Source: Botrytis cinerea B05.10 | Taxonomy: Eukaryota; Ascomycota; Leotiomycetes; Helotiales; Sclerotiniaceae | Reading direction: 5' to 3' | Length of the DNA stretch: 64,000 bases | Assembly (NCBI RefSeq): GCF_000143535.2 | Contig: NC_037314.1 | Coordinates: 2,790,001 to 2,854,000 of the forward strand | Part shown: positions 11,482 to 21,573 of the stretch, piece after piece | Numbering within the stretch: position 1 is the stretch's first letter | How the letters are laid out: each line of letters starts with the position of its first letter | Notes under the pieces: generated by a model | Databases searched by the model: none | Told to the model about the DNA's origin: nothing | The model's input: the letters and a program-made list of their open reading frames with translations, nothing else | Program-made: the position numbers and the translations under genes

Positions 11482-12946
11482 AGTGAAGATTGTATGTATC
11501 TAGTGACACCGATAGGTATTTAAAAATTCGAGTTGATGATTTTGCTGTTGTTGCAACAGTAGGAGGGGATGTTGATTGCGAGAAGTTGGAGAACTTAAGT
11601 AAACTGTATTTCTGACTGGTTCCAAGTGTCTATCATCCAGTACAGCTTTGTTGAGTGGTGATTATTATTAGTCCTTTTGAATGAGAGCGTAGCTAAAAAC
11701 CTCTTTTGGAATAATTAGCAGAGTTTGCCGTACCCGCGTTCATAGATCTATTACAGTATCATCTAACAGTAAGAGAGGTAAGAAGATGCAGACATGAAAC
11801 CTGACGGCCTTTATCTGTATTCTATCCTGCGTGTTTCAGTATTTAAAACCTTCTGAGTTGGGTTTGATGGATTGTTGAACGCTCTAGCATTGGATTAATG
11901 TTATCTTCTCCTCGTTTTCTATGAGTACTAAAGTCAGAGTGTAAGAAAAGAATAATGGATGGTAGATTGTTATGAAAGAGCTGAATTGCGGAATGAAGGG
12001 CGAAAAATAGATGATCATGTGAGTTTCAGACATATGACTGTTAACTCGAGCGAATTCGTTTCTCAGGTGCATGCTAGTACGTAGATGGCTTCATTCCTTG
12101 AACGTCCTTTCCGTCGACATACATTATGTACTTTCAGTCTTATACATTTCTGGCCGCCATTGACATCTTACATATGATTTAAATATTAAGCAATAAGTCC
12201 CGTGATCTTACCATCATTCTGGATCTGAAATTTCTGCAACAATGCGAAAATTTCAGTACCCCTCTCGTTAAGACTTAAAATCCTTACCTTCTTGTATGCA
12301 TCTAATCAAACCTCCTTGGTAAGGCTCTGCAAGTGAGTTCCCCTGCTCTAATTTTACTTCCATCAATGAATATCTACACGGCAGGAGCATGACTATTTCC
12401 AAACACCACTCTATATGGACACAAATAAGGCGTGGCCGTTACAAATTTCAATCAAAAATCTTAGAGCTACAATCTATGCCTAACACTTTTATGTACAATT
12501 AAAGTGATTAGAATCAACGTGATAAACAACTGAACTCACGCCCCTTAAATGCCTCTTCCCGAATTTGAACATTCAAGCTTATATATTCGAAAGAGTTTTG
12601 GTTGAAGGTAAACAGTTTTGCTGCGGCTATCTGAGCCTCAAGAGTCTTTCCTTCACTAAGTCTAAATTGGTACATTGAAGAGTTTTAGTAAACACCGTAT
12701 CATCCATGAGGTCGTAGTTTCCCATTCACTATCTCCATGAGGAAGGTGCATGTATTTCTCTCTGTGAAAAGCTAATATATCGCTCTTTCCATACACACAT
12801 CTGATTTGTATAGTTCTCGACTCACACCGTCGTACTTTTTCTCCAATACGAAAACATCACTGCCAAATAAATAGCATCCATTATGAAACATAAATTCTGC
12901 TATAGATAATCCATAATAGTATACTTTTTATCAGACTCGACTTAAG
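11482..12946. other. Intergenic, AT-rich, no gene seen
   Basis: About 1.5 kb between paralogue 3 and the SMP-30-like gene. The two genes point away from each other, so it is a divergent promoter region. Only short open frames without family signal are present. Confidence 0.45.
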
Positions 12947-14127
12947 ATGACCGGCTCAATGACAACATGGTTTGCGAAAGAAGTGAGTAGTGAGAGAAAT
13001 GAAATTGATTCATTGTCTGGCTGACATCTCTACAGCCATTACTTCCCAGGAATCTAGACTTAGAGAAAATGTTCGTCGCGGAAGATCAAACCATCCATTT
13101 GATGGATGCGAATGGAAGAGTACATATAGTAGGCACACTAGAAGAATTGCGAGAAAGGCTGCGGAAAGGTGATAATGATTCAATCATCTATACTATTATG
13201 AGCTTTCCATCTCGAGTAGTGTTTTGTGTCGAAGTTGAAGAATACTCGCACACACTCTTCATGGCCACAGAGAAGAAGCTCGGGTTCGTAGAAAATTATC
13301 GTAACATAGGACGTCGAGACTCTCGAGTTGTATTGGAAGAAATCCCATCAAGACGCCAGTTAGGTATAAAAATATCCAATGACGTACATTATACTGGGTT
13401 TAGCGTGGATTGCAAGGGGAGAGTTTGGTTGATGGCCGTTGAGGGGGAAAACTCGTATGGACAACTCTTTAGCCTTGCTAAGGACTGGAAACAACCCATG
13501 CATCGTTACTGGTGTCCCGAGCGTTTCAGCGGAATATGCTGGAGCTTGGATGACAAAACCATATACATACATGAAACCGCGCGAAAAAATTACATACTCG
13601 CTTATGACTTTGATATCGAGACCGGCGTTATTAGAATGCACGAAGAAAGGATATTCTATGAATTCCCAAGTCCCACGGAATATCCACTGGCTTTCGTGAT
13701 AGATTCAAGAGATCATATGTGGTGCGCAGTAGCTGGTACCGGAAAAATTATCAGGATAAGCCCGAAGAGTGAAGTTGTTGGAGAGATTTATTTGCCCGAT
13801 CACCATGAGCCTATTGATCTGCAATTCGTCGGCAACGAATTAGTTATCCTCACAAAAAGAAACGTTGCACAAGAGGAGGTTTTGCTGAGGGGTGGTACTT
13901 ATCATGGATTGGTAATGAATGCCAAAGAAGCATCTCATGGCAACATTTTCACTGCGGATATCGGCTACACTGGTAAACCAAGACATCTCTATAATTTGGG
14001 CCCAGAGGAACTTTCTTTGCTGAAGAAATCTAGACTATTGTTTGAAAAAAAGACAGGATCTTCAGCGGAAGAAGTGATGGACTTTTTACGTACATACCGT
14101 AGGCGCCAACCATCGCCAAATGTATGA
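12947..14127 (+). CDS. SMP-30/gluconolactonase-like beta-propeller, probably inactive
   Basis: Two exons proposed: 12947-12982 (MTGSMTTWFAKE) and 13036-14127, joined by a 53-bp intron with GTGAGT donor and TACAG acceptor, phase 0, 375 aa. A start at ATG 13069 would give 352 aa. The fold assignment rests on propeller motifs: ICWSLDDKTIYIHE, ILAYDFDIETG, FVIDSRDHMWCAVAG, and KIIRISPKSEVVGEIYLP, which match the order seen in SMP-30/gluconolactonases. The metal ligands known in that family do not line up: the S-N-G-L motif reads F-S-G-I, the P-D-G motif reads P-L-A-F, and the R-F-N-D-G motif reads H-Y-T-G-F. The enzyme is therefore probably inactive or has changed function. It has no signal peptide and lies between members of the BTB family. 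Confidence 0.65.
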
Positions 14128-15437
14128 TACTAGCGCTAGCCATGTTTTTGTCACTGATGTTTGCCATTTGTATCGGGCACTGGACGACTTGAAAAGGGAG
14201 ACGGTAGTCAGCATGTGGTGCGTTTAGGTTCCAGGTAGGAATCTCATGACCAGCGGGTTTTATCGGAGGATTTGGAGTGTTAGCGATACATTCAATGCGT
14301 ATAGGTACATTTCATGCAGAGTTGAATAGACTATTCATAAAAAGCATAAAATTGACCGAGGGCTTTGATGGTGATTGAATGCAGTATATCTAAGCCATCG
14401 AAATTCTAGATAGCTAAGAATGATACACTTTAATCCATGAGCCTCAATTTTATTTACTCCTCTTTAAAGTAATGAGTGATCAACCTATCAACCATCAATA
14501 CTTGCCCTCAGAAGGTATTGTTGCATATCTAATAGCTCTACATTGTGAATCTGACCCTGACAAGCCTGTACGTATGTACATGCATAAGTAATGCACCCGG
14601 CCAAAAGCTTAATCCAGATATCAGAGGTCTCATTTATAATTCTCGAATATATCTGTTACCTTCGACTACAATACTCCAAATTCATTATCGTCATATGCAT
14701 AGGATATTAGTTTTGGGAGGGGGGAACATAATCTCCTCGAAATGTGGCGAGTATCTTTCGCGAACATCGTGTGGTCTTTAAAATAGAAGAAGAAAAATAT
14801 TTACATAAAGGATATGTGTTAGGTGGAACACCTTTCGTGGAGCATTTAGTAAATAAATGGTAGCATGGTTAAGACAAGCACGGTAAAGGTCGATGTCAAG
14901 GATAGTATTTGTGGCGTTAAGCCTGCTGCGATTGAAACTCTAGTATTTCTTGAGCCGTTATACACTTCTGCGCTGCAGAAAATGAAACGTCAATTATATA
15001 TTTTCTTCAAACGTCACCCAAAAACAATCTAAAACATCTCGGCTAACAGGAGATCACACTGAGGTCCGCGGAAGACATTTTGACTGAGGATATAGTAGAT
15101 AATGAGATTGATGAATTAAGAACATATGGATTCTAGAAGAAAGCTTAAGTTCGAAAATCTTCTAGAATTCAAAATTATATGTTCTACACTAAACTTAGCG
15201 CATCGGTGGTCAATGTTGGCTCAGTAGACTAACATGTAGCGTGGTGTCTAGGGGTATTTGACGCCTGTTAAGTAATTAGCCCAGTCCAGATGAAAATCCC
15301 AAGGTAAATAAAAAGGGATTGAAAGTTTCGAAAATTGCTGAGCACCGAAAGAAAACTACGCAAAAGACACTCTCGAGCTTATTTAATGCTAGATTCTCAG
15401 AAAGCTACCTCAATTCCACTACCTTTCACGGGTAATC
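14128..15437. other. Intergenic upstream of BTB paralogue 4
   Basis: 1.3 kb without a supportable gene. It includes a palindromic TTCnnGAA-type cluster at 15131-15170 (listed separately). Confidence 0.45.
15131..15170. promoter_or_regulatory. Heat-shock-element-like TTCnnGAA cluster
   Basis: TTCTAGAAGA and TCTTCTAGAATTC form an inverted repeat around GTTCGAAAA, giving alternating TTC and GAA units of the kind bound by fungal Hsf1. It lies about 270 bp before the ATG of the plus-strand BTB paralogue. Binding is inference. Confidence 0.3.
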
Positions 15438-16559
15438 ATGACTTTTCCAACTCCACGAAAGCGAGATGCCGATGGCAACGAGAAGATAGCCGAGCCTATA
15501 GTTCTTCACCAACCAGGCTTCCTTAATGATGTCCGCCTCGTTGTCTTCGGCCAAGTGTATCATGCTCACTCCATCATCCTCAAACTGAATTCCAAGTATT
15601 TTCGGTCAGCTCTAGAATGGGGAGAGAAGCACGCAATCCCATTGGGAAATTTCCGTTATAATTTTACCTCTGTAGTTGATGAAGATGGATTTTGGCTTAT
15701 GGAACTAATCAAATCGGTACGCACATAGCAATCCAAGACGACAAATTCTTTCTAGACGACAAACGCTAATCTATCGTAGGCTTCAAACTTCGGCAACCAC
15801 ACGAATACAAACAAATTAAGAGTCCCGCAAACCGAGGAAGGAGAAAGACGTGCTTTCGAAGCTGTACTTTTTGCTTTTTACAACAGGCCATACATCATTC
15901 ACGGCTATGAGAATTTCAAGGACATCTTCCGCTCGGCTGATTCCTTGTGTGCTCGTCCTGCTCTTTCACATACTTTGGATTCAGCATTTCATAGAAGTCC
16001 TGGATTTACTGATACAATTTGCCAAAACAGCGATGCATTGATTCGAATCGCTAAAGAGCTCCATCACCCTGTGCTCTTCCGAGAGTGTTTAATTTATGTT
16101 GTTTCGAAAGCAAGCAGTACCGCTTGCAAAGAACAGTGGCAATCAAAGTTCGACGATGATGAAGATATCAAATCTTGTTTTCTAAAAGCACTCCAGAGTG
16201 TTGACTCCACACGAAATTTAGTCGATAGAGGGATCGAAACTTTTAGCAAAGATTCGAGGGCTTGGCAAGAAATGCTGATGGTGAAAGACGGTATGATGGA
16301 TGGTACACTGGAGTACCAAAGTGCTACATATTACCGAGAAGTGATGAACCGTTTGGAAGCTAAAGAATTGAAAAACATCACTATGCAGTGGTATCAAAGT
16401 TTTCTAACTTTATTGTCAAGCAACTTGGCTCTTGACCGAAATTTAGGCCGTGTCGGCGAGGAAAGAAGCCCTGGCACACAGAGTAACAAAAATGGCTTTT
16501 TTTGTGTTAGAATTCGGGATGAAGATCTCCCATGGGATCAGAATATTGTGGACTGGTAA
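15438..16559 (+). CDS. BTB/POZ-like protein, divergent plus-strand paralogue 4
   Basis: Function unknown, 352 aa, two exons: 15438-15716 and 15780-16559 (phase 0). Exon 1 gives PIVLHQPGFLNDVRLVVFG then HAHSIILKLNSKYFRSAL, the BTB-like core, and NFTSVVDEDGFWLM, parallel to the acidic stretch of the minus-strand copies. Exon 2 has a different first third (EAVLFAFYNRPYIIHGYENF), then HHPVLFRECLIYVV and FFCVRIRDEDLP. It runs straight into WDQNIVDW and stop with no intron, whereas the three minus-strand copies have an intron exactly between LP and W. Intron 1 is at the shared position. The gene is on the opposite strand and 4 kb away, and is clearly the most diverged member. Confidence 0.78.
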
Positions 16560-17210
16560 AAACCGGAGCTGGTGTGTCGAAATTATGTCCTGAGGTTGAA
16601 AATAAGGTCTGTATGTCAGCTATATATCTGAAGATATATCAAGATTTGGAAAATCACGAATTGTGAATAGCGTTTGGAATATCCGGGGTCAACTAGTGAA
16701 ATACCCCATCTAGAATGTAATAATAATAATGATAATAATAATATAGGAGATAGAAAGCATAGAAGCGATGTTGTTGCTTGTGACTGTAAAGTAGATAGAT
16801 ATATCTCCAGCCGTGCATATCTGAAATGTCTTGAGCAATTCCAGGTGCCCAAACACGGAACGATGAGACGCTGATACAACTGTTCGATATGGCTGTTAAA
16901 TCAACAGCAGTCTCGCCGTCCCTTGAAACAATCCGGCATCGAATTGATTATTAGAGAAATTCCTACTGAAACATCCTTAATATCCTCAAATGTCAATTGA
17001 GTCGACGTCGACGTCGACGTCGTGATCATCCGAAAATCTAGCCCCACGAATCCAAAAATAGAAACATTAGTCTGCCCCACATCATATCTTGCGACATCAA
17101 ATCTCGAACAATCGAAACGTCTGACCCCCTTTCCCTTTCCCTCAATTATAATATACATTCCTCTCTCTCTTTCTGCTTCTTTTATATTCGCATCATGCCA
17201 GAATTCAAGA
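16560..17210. other. Intergenic with microsatellites
   Basis: No gene seen. It contains AAT/GAT-type repeats at about 16720-16743 and a GTCGAC repeat (three and two-thirds copies) at 17001-17022, plus a pyrimidine-rich leader (17120-17180) before the GT32 start. Confidence 0.5.
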
Positions 17211-18425
17211 ATGTCACATTTGCCACATCCCCGCAGATTTCGAACTCTTCTATACGCAATATGTCTCTTATTTCTCTTTACTTTTCTCTTTAGATCTCGA
17301 TTTCCCCCCAAATCGCCGGAACGACCTCCAAATGAACATCTCGATACACCAATTTACGAACATGCTTCACCCTACCGACTCCATGCGAATCGCACACAAG
17401 AAGCCAGTCTTGAGAAGCAATTAATTGAGATTGAAGAAAGCGTCACATCGTCCCTTCTCGAGCTCGAACAAGATATTCGAGCGCCGAAGAAAATATGGCA
17501 AATAACTACCGCGGCTGAAGCACCCCATTGGAAAGGCTGGACACAAGAATGGGCGTCCAAGAACCCAAAGTGGGAAATTAAACAATTTACCACATCGCCC
17601 GGCCCAGACATCCTCCCATATTTTCGTTCCATACCTTCGATTGCTCAAACCCTCTCTACACATCCAGAACTCGAGGTCGATTTGTTTAGATGGTTGATAC
17701 TTTGGTATCGTGGAGGATTCTACCTGGAACCAGATATTTGGCCTCGAATGGGCATTCAAGAATGTTTTGACATGGATTCCATCGAACATCCCTCTCTGTC
17801 CTTGCCTCGACAATATCCGAATTCAACGGGGAGATATGTAGAACAGCGAGAGCGATCTAGTCCTATAAGTTTAGTGTTAGGAATCGATATTGACGAACCA
17901 TATATGGCTTCTCATATCCGAGAAAAGTGGGGATGGTCGAGAACTTTCAGTTTCGCGACGTATGCTATGTGGGCACCGGGAAGATTCGATCCGCTGTTGA
18001 GAAAAGCGATTGTGAGATGTGTTTCACATTCTTCTATGACGTCGCTGTTTGGTGAAAATGTGGACTCGAAGGAATCTGGGGAAGTTTGCGGAGGTGCCAT
18101 GCTGACTGATATTGTCTTGGAGATGTTGAGCGAGAATCTGAAAGAGGTACACAAAGTACGAGATATGGATGCAGGATTGGAGAGAAGAGTTACATGGAAG
18201 AAATTTCGTTCTATGAGATCGCCTTATTGGTTTTCGGCTAAGGACTTCAATGATGCAAATGTCGTCGAGGAAAACTTAAGGGGATTGGGTATACTACCTA
18301 TTAATGTTTGGGGAAGTGGTCAGAGACATAGTGGGTCGGGAACATTCAGTCATGAGGATGCGTGTACAAATCATGTTTATGGAAGGAGGCCTCCTGTCTC
18401 ACTTTGGCAAAAGGTATTTGGATAG
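17211..18425 (+). CDS. GT32 family glycosyltransferase (OCH1-like), type II membrane protein
   Basis: Single-exon gene, 404 aa, probably a Golgi sugar transferase with a nucleotide-sugar donor. Residues 11-29 (LLYAICLLFLFTFLF region) form a single membrane anchor after a short basic N-terminus, as in type II Golgi enzymes. KIWQITT at 94-100 is the usual 'IPKxIHQ'-like start of the catalytic domain. DLFRWLILWYRGGFYLEPD (157-175) is the donor-binding block. Instead of Asp-X-Asp it reads Glu-Pro-Asp (173-175). The C-terminal half has GWSRTFSFATYAMWAPG and INVWGSGQRHSG, consistent with this family. The first ATG of the open frame lies upstream but without conservation; I chose the ATG directly before the membrane anchor. 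The exact linkage made cannot be told. Confidence 0.8.
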   Translation: MSHLPHPRRFRTLLYAICLLFLFTFLFRSRFPPKSPERPPNEHLDTPIYEHASPYRLHANRTQEASLEKQLIEIEESVTSSLLELEQDIRAPKKIWQITTAAEAPHWKGWTQEWASKNPKWEIKQFTTSPGPDILPYFRSIPSIAQTLSTHPELEVDLFRWLILWYRGGFYLEPDIWPRMGIQECFDMDSIEHPSLSLPRQYPNSTGRYVEQRERSSPISLVLGIDIDEPYMASHIREKWGWSRTFSFATYAMWAPGRFDPLLRKAIVRCVSHSSMTSLFGENVDSKESGEVCGGAMLTDIVLEMLSENLKEVHKVRDMDAGLERRVTWKKFRSMRSPYWFSAKDFNDANVVEENLRGLGILPINVWGSGQRHSGSGTFSHEDACTNHVYGRRPPVSLWQKVFG

Positions 18426-18938
18426 GTTATCATTGGAGGGGTTTTGTATGAATATTTGTACGATTTGGGTCTGGATATCATTTACATGAATAGGCGTTTG
18501 GTTGAGATTTGAATCATCTTTCATTGTTAAAGAAAACTAATTAGGGGTGCCACGGAAGGTGATCCGCGGTGATATGATATCAGGTCTCATTAGATACCTG
18601 GAGAAGAAGTAGAGTGTTATTAGACAGAAACGCAGAACGAGATATCCACCATGGATCTCGACACCTTTCCATCGAAAGATCTGTATCCATAGTTCGATCG
18701 CAAAATACAAAATCAAAGAAATAGAGCACGCGTAGGCGACTCGATACATCGCAATAATCAATCTTCCTCCTTGAGAAGACAATTTGGCCAAATGTGAAGA
18801 AAGCAATGATCACGACCGTCGAGCGAGTTGACTTGAGACCAAGCAAATGATCCAGAAAAACAGCCATTCAGCAAAGCAAACCTTCCAACAGAAGCCACTT
18901 TGCAAGATAGACCACTCTCATTCCCTACCACCTTTCCA
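18426..18938. other. Intergenic, convergent gene ends
   Basis: About 500 bp between two convergent genes. No supportable gene or structure. Confidence 0.5.
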
Positions 18939-20630
18939 TTACGCACAATACCCATCTGCAGCCTGCAAATTCAAGCCCCCCTCCAACTCACACGGATCCT
19001 TACTAAAAGTAACCTGCAATCCCTCATAAATACTACTCGTACCTCCCACCTTCCCAGCCCCCTCCCTCAATCTCTCAAGTCTACTCTTCATCTTCCTCGC
19101 CGCGCTCACCTCTGCAAAAATCACCGTCGCATTCCCTCCATTATACACAAACACCAATTGTACATTTTCTCTCCCAACTTCTTTTTCGCACAGGGTTTGC
19201 AGATTTCGTCCCGTGAACGCAAAAAAGAATGCTTTCTTTACAATTGTCAATCTGCGCGATGCGAAAGTAGGTGCACTCATCGAGATGATATCGTCATTTA
19301 TCGGGAACGGCTCGCCACGAACACAATCCGCGATGAATCTGAATCGATTCGGGGCGTTGTCTTCTCGTTCCGCGAGGAGCACCGAGAAAAAGAGTTGCGC
19401 GTCCGAAGCGTGCTGGAATACGATACCGGAAAAGCGTTTCCCGGTGTCGGAATCGATGCCGAAGCGGATGCAAACGACGGGGCCTTCGTGGATGGCGTTG
19501 GAGATGTCGGAGAGGGTCATTGTGGAGGGGATGTTGAGGATGAGAACCACGCGGGCTTGTTGGGAGAGGGCTTCGTGGACCATGGGCTTGGAAGGGGGGA
19601 GGGAGGGAATACGTCCGATGCTGTTGAGACGACGGCCTGAGCGGGGGGTGGATGGGTGTAAGTCGACGTTTCGATGGTTGGGAGAGGCACTACTGACGAT
19701 GGCGGCCCAGGTTGAGACTTGGGTTTTGAAGGCTGTTTGGGTGGGAGTAGGGGTGAGGGAATTGGAGGCGCTGGATGTTGAGTTCTCGGAGATAGAGTCG
19801 AAGTGTGTTTGGGATGGGAAAGGTGATTGAGGGGGTAAGAGAGGTGAGATGCGGCGACAAGTTATGTTGTTTGCTCCGACGAGGGTTAAGGGTGCAGGTC
19901 GATTTTTGCGAATCATATTTGGAGGTGGAAACTCGACTTCAGTCTCGGAGTCTGCTGCTCGGATCTTGACGATTGGTAATTTAGTCCGAGGAGATGGATG
20001 CCGATGTACAGTTGGCGTTTGGTCGAGAGAGCCGCTGGTATAGACGTATTGCGTATGAGGTGCGACATTCTGATCTTGAGCATCCAAATCACCGACTTCA
20101 AAATCCTCAACAACCCGACTATTCTCTAAGATATCCAAACACTCATCGACATTTAACCCCAACTCATCCAGACCCAAATTATAGAGTCTCAGCAATGAAC
20201 TCGACGGCAATGCCTCAGTTGTGTAAATCTTATTGTTCTCCAACACAAAACCATGAATCGAATCTTTTGCCCTAAGACAATCTTCCATATTTCTCATAAC
20301 CACAAAGCGAAATGTAGATTTGGATGCCAGATCGAAGATCATAGGACATCTTTCGACTGCTCCGTAGAGTTCGAATATCGAGCGAAAAGCTGAAGTTGAG
20401 CATTCTGGTGGAAAACCAGTGATATAGAGAGCGCGTCGTTCAAGTTGCTCTTGACTGTAGGGTGAGGGAATGCCGGGAACGTGAGTGTGTGGGTAGATGT
20501 TGGCGTAAGTGAGATAAACATCTTTACTTTCTTCAGAGTAAAATCCAGTAGCGACAGAGTATGGAATGAGACTGAGAGGATTTGGATTGCGAACTGCAAG
20601 AGGGTTTGTTAATAAATCGCGATCTGCCAT
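18939..20630 (-). CDS. RRM-like RNA-binding protein, uncharacterised
   Basis: Single exon, 563 aa, start at ATG 20630. Residues about 66-138 form an RRM: RALYITGFPPECSTSAFRSI (RNP2-like), then STFRFVVMRNMEDCLRAKDSI (RNP1 position) and the terminal strand KIYTTEAL. A long Ser/Pro-rich linker follows (STSSASNSLTPTPTQTAF). A second RRM-like unit lies at about 363-430 (RVVLILNIPSTMTLSDISNA, GKRFSGIVFQHASDAQLFF). A third beta-alpha-beta pattern is near 470-540 (RRLTIVKKAFFFAF, NATVIFAEVSAARKMKSRL). Multi-RRM architecture with a disordered linker resembles Mei2-like or Whi3-like regulators, but I cannot assign a name. Classical aromatic RNP residues are weak, so RNA binding is inferred. Confidence 0.72.
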   Translation of the reverse strand: MADRDLLTNPLAVRNPNPLSLIPYSVATGFYSEESKDVYLTYANIYPHTHVPGIPSPYSQEQLERRALYITGFPPECSTSAFRSIFELYGAVERCPMIFDLASKSTFRFVVMRNMEDCLRAKDSIHGFVLENNKIYTTEALPSSSLLRLYNLGLDELGLNVDECLDILENSRVVEDFEVGDLDAQDQNVAPHTQYVYTSGSLDQTPTVHRHPSPRTKLPIVKIRAADSETEVEFPPPNMIRKNRPAPLTLVGANNITCRRISPLLPPQSPFPSQTHFDSISENSTSSASNSLTPTPTQTAFKTQVSTWAAIVSSASPNHRNVDLHPSTPRSGRRLNSIGRIPSLPPSKPMVHEALSQQARVVLILNIPSTMTLSDISNAIHEGPVVCIRFGIDSDTGKRFSGIVFQHASDAQLFFSVLLAEREDNAPNRFRFIADCVRGEPFPINDDIISMSAPTFASRRLTIVKKAFFFAFTGRNLQTLCEKEVGRENVQLVFVYNGGNATVIFAEVSAARKMKSRLERLREGAGKVGGTSSIYEGLQVTFSKDPCELEGGLNLQAADGYCA

Positions 20631-20965
20631 TGTGTTGAATTGGTTGTTTTGACAGTCGTTGTTGTGGTTGAGAAGCGCCGAGAGATGAGGATGTTGGGTT
20701 TTAAGAAAGCCCAGATAGAAATTGGAAAGACGCCTTAGCTTTTTGGACTTTGGGGGAAAAAGATTGTGTGGCGAGATTAGTTGCAATAATGGAAGTGAAG
20801 GTTGAGATGAGATATTCCTAGAACCACTACACTGCTGAGAAACAATGCAATATTAGTATCGAATCAAAACATTCAGAAACTCTCATCCAAACCTTTCAGA
20901 AGACACTTACTCGGTGGCTCCACCTGTATGAAACTGAAGCCTTCTCGTTAAAGTGAATATCACTT

Positions 20966-21573
20966 TCATCTCTCATTCTTCTCTTTCTCTCTAATCAACC
21001 TTCTAGCCTCCACCATTGCCAAGCCCAATAGATTCTTCCCCCATTCCTTTCTCTTCCCATCCAACGTCCCATCTCTCTCCTGTCTCTGGCATTCCTTCAC
21101 TCCACCTTTAATCCCAATACCCCAAATCTTATCATAAGGACTTGCTTCTACCAACTCTCTCTCACCCGTTCTCTCTAACTGTTCTCTCAACTCTTTTCCT
21201 CCTCTCGAGAACTTGAGTACATTTCCTTGAATGACTATGTTGAATTTAACCTTGTTCCATTCCTTCTCATCAAAGTTCTTGACTTTTCGACCGAGAGATT
21301 TGACTATTCTAGGATTGGTCGTTTCAAGAATTTCGATCGAGGTTGGAATGTCATTGAAATGAAGAGCTTTGTGGTACATCATCCACCTAAAACTCATAAG
21401 TAATAGCAAATCTGGGAAAGGGGGGGGGGGGGGGGGGGGGGGGTAACACACTGTTCGGTGGATGTGAAAACACGGCCGTTCTCATCCGTAAATTCACAGA
21501 TGTAATGCTGGGATAGAAAGGGATAATCGGCATCGTCTGGATGCCAGAAAAATAGTGGTCCATTGTTACCCAT
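20966..21573 (-). CDS. NADAR domain protein (DUF1768, YbiA-like)
   Basis: Two exons, 21573-21452 and 21386-20966, phase 2, total 180 aa; the spliced codon restores Q-W at the junction. The whole protein is one NADAR domain: FFWHPDDADYPFLSQHY, FTSTEQ, WMMYHKALHFND, ETTNPRIVKSLGRKVKNF, GNVLKFSRG, ASPYDKIWGIG and GKNLLGLAM all match the family in order. NADAR proteins are N-glycosidases; bacterial YbiA acts on riboflavin-pathway intermediates and others reverse ADP-ribosylation of nucleic acids. The fungal substrate is not known. The 65-bp intron is almost half occupied by a run of 24 C on this strand. The next gene on the same strand (RRM protein) starts 335 bp downstream. Confidence 0.9.
21420..21443. 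repeat. Homopolymer, 24 consecutive G (plus strand), inside the NADAR intron
   Basis: The run lies 8 bp inside the donor of the NADAR gene intron, between the 5' splice site and the probable branch region. Such long runs slip in replication and sequencing, so the length given may vary. Confidence 0.9.

Noticed and set aside
18900..19830. Plus-strand frames of 200-246 codons inside the RRM gene
   Set aside because: They are antisense shadows of the minus-strand RRM protein, which has real domain motifs.
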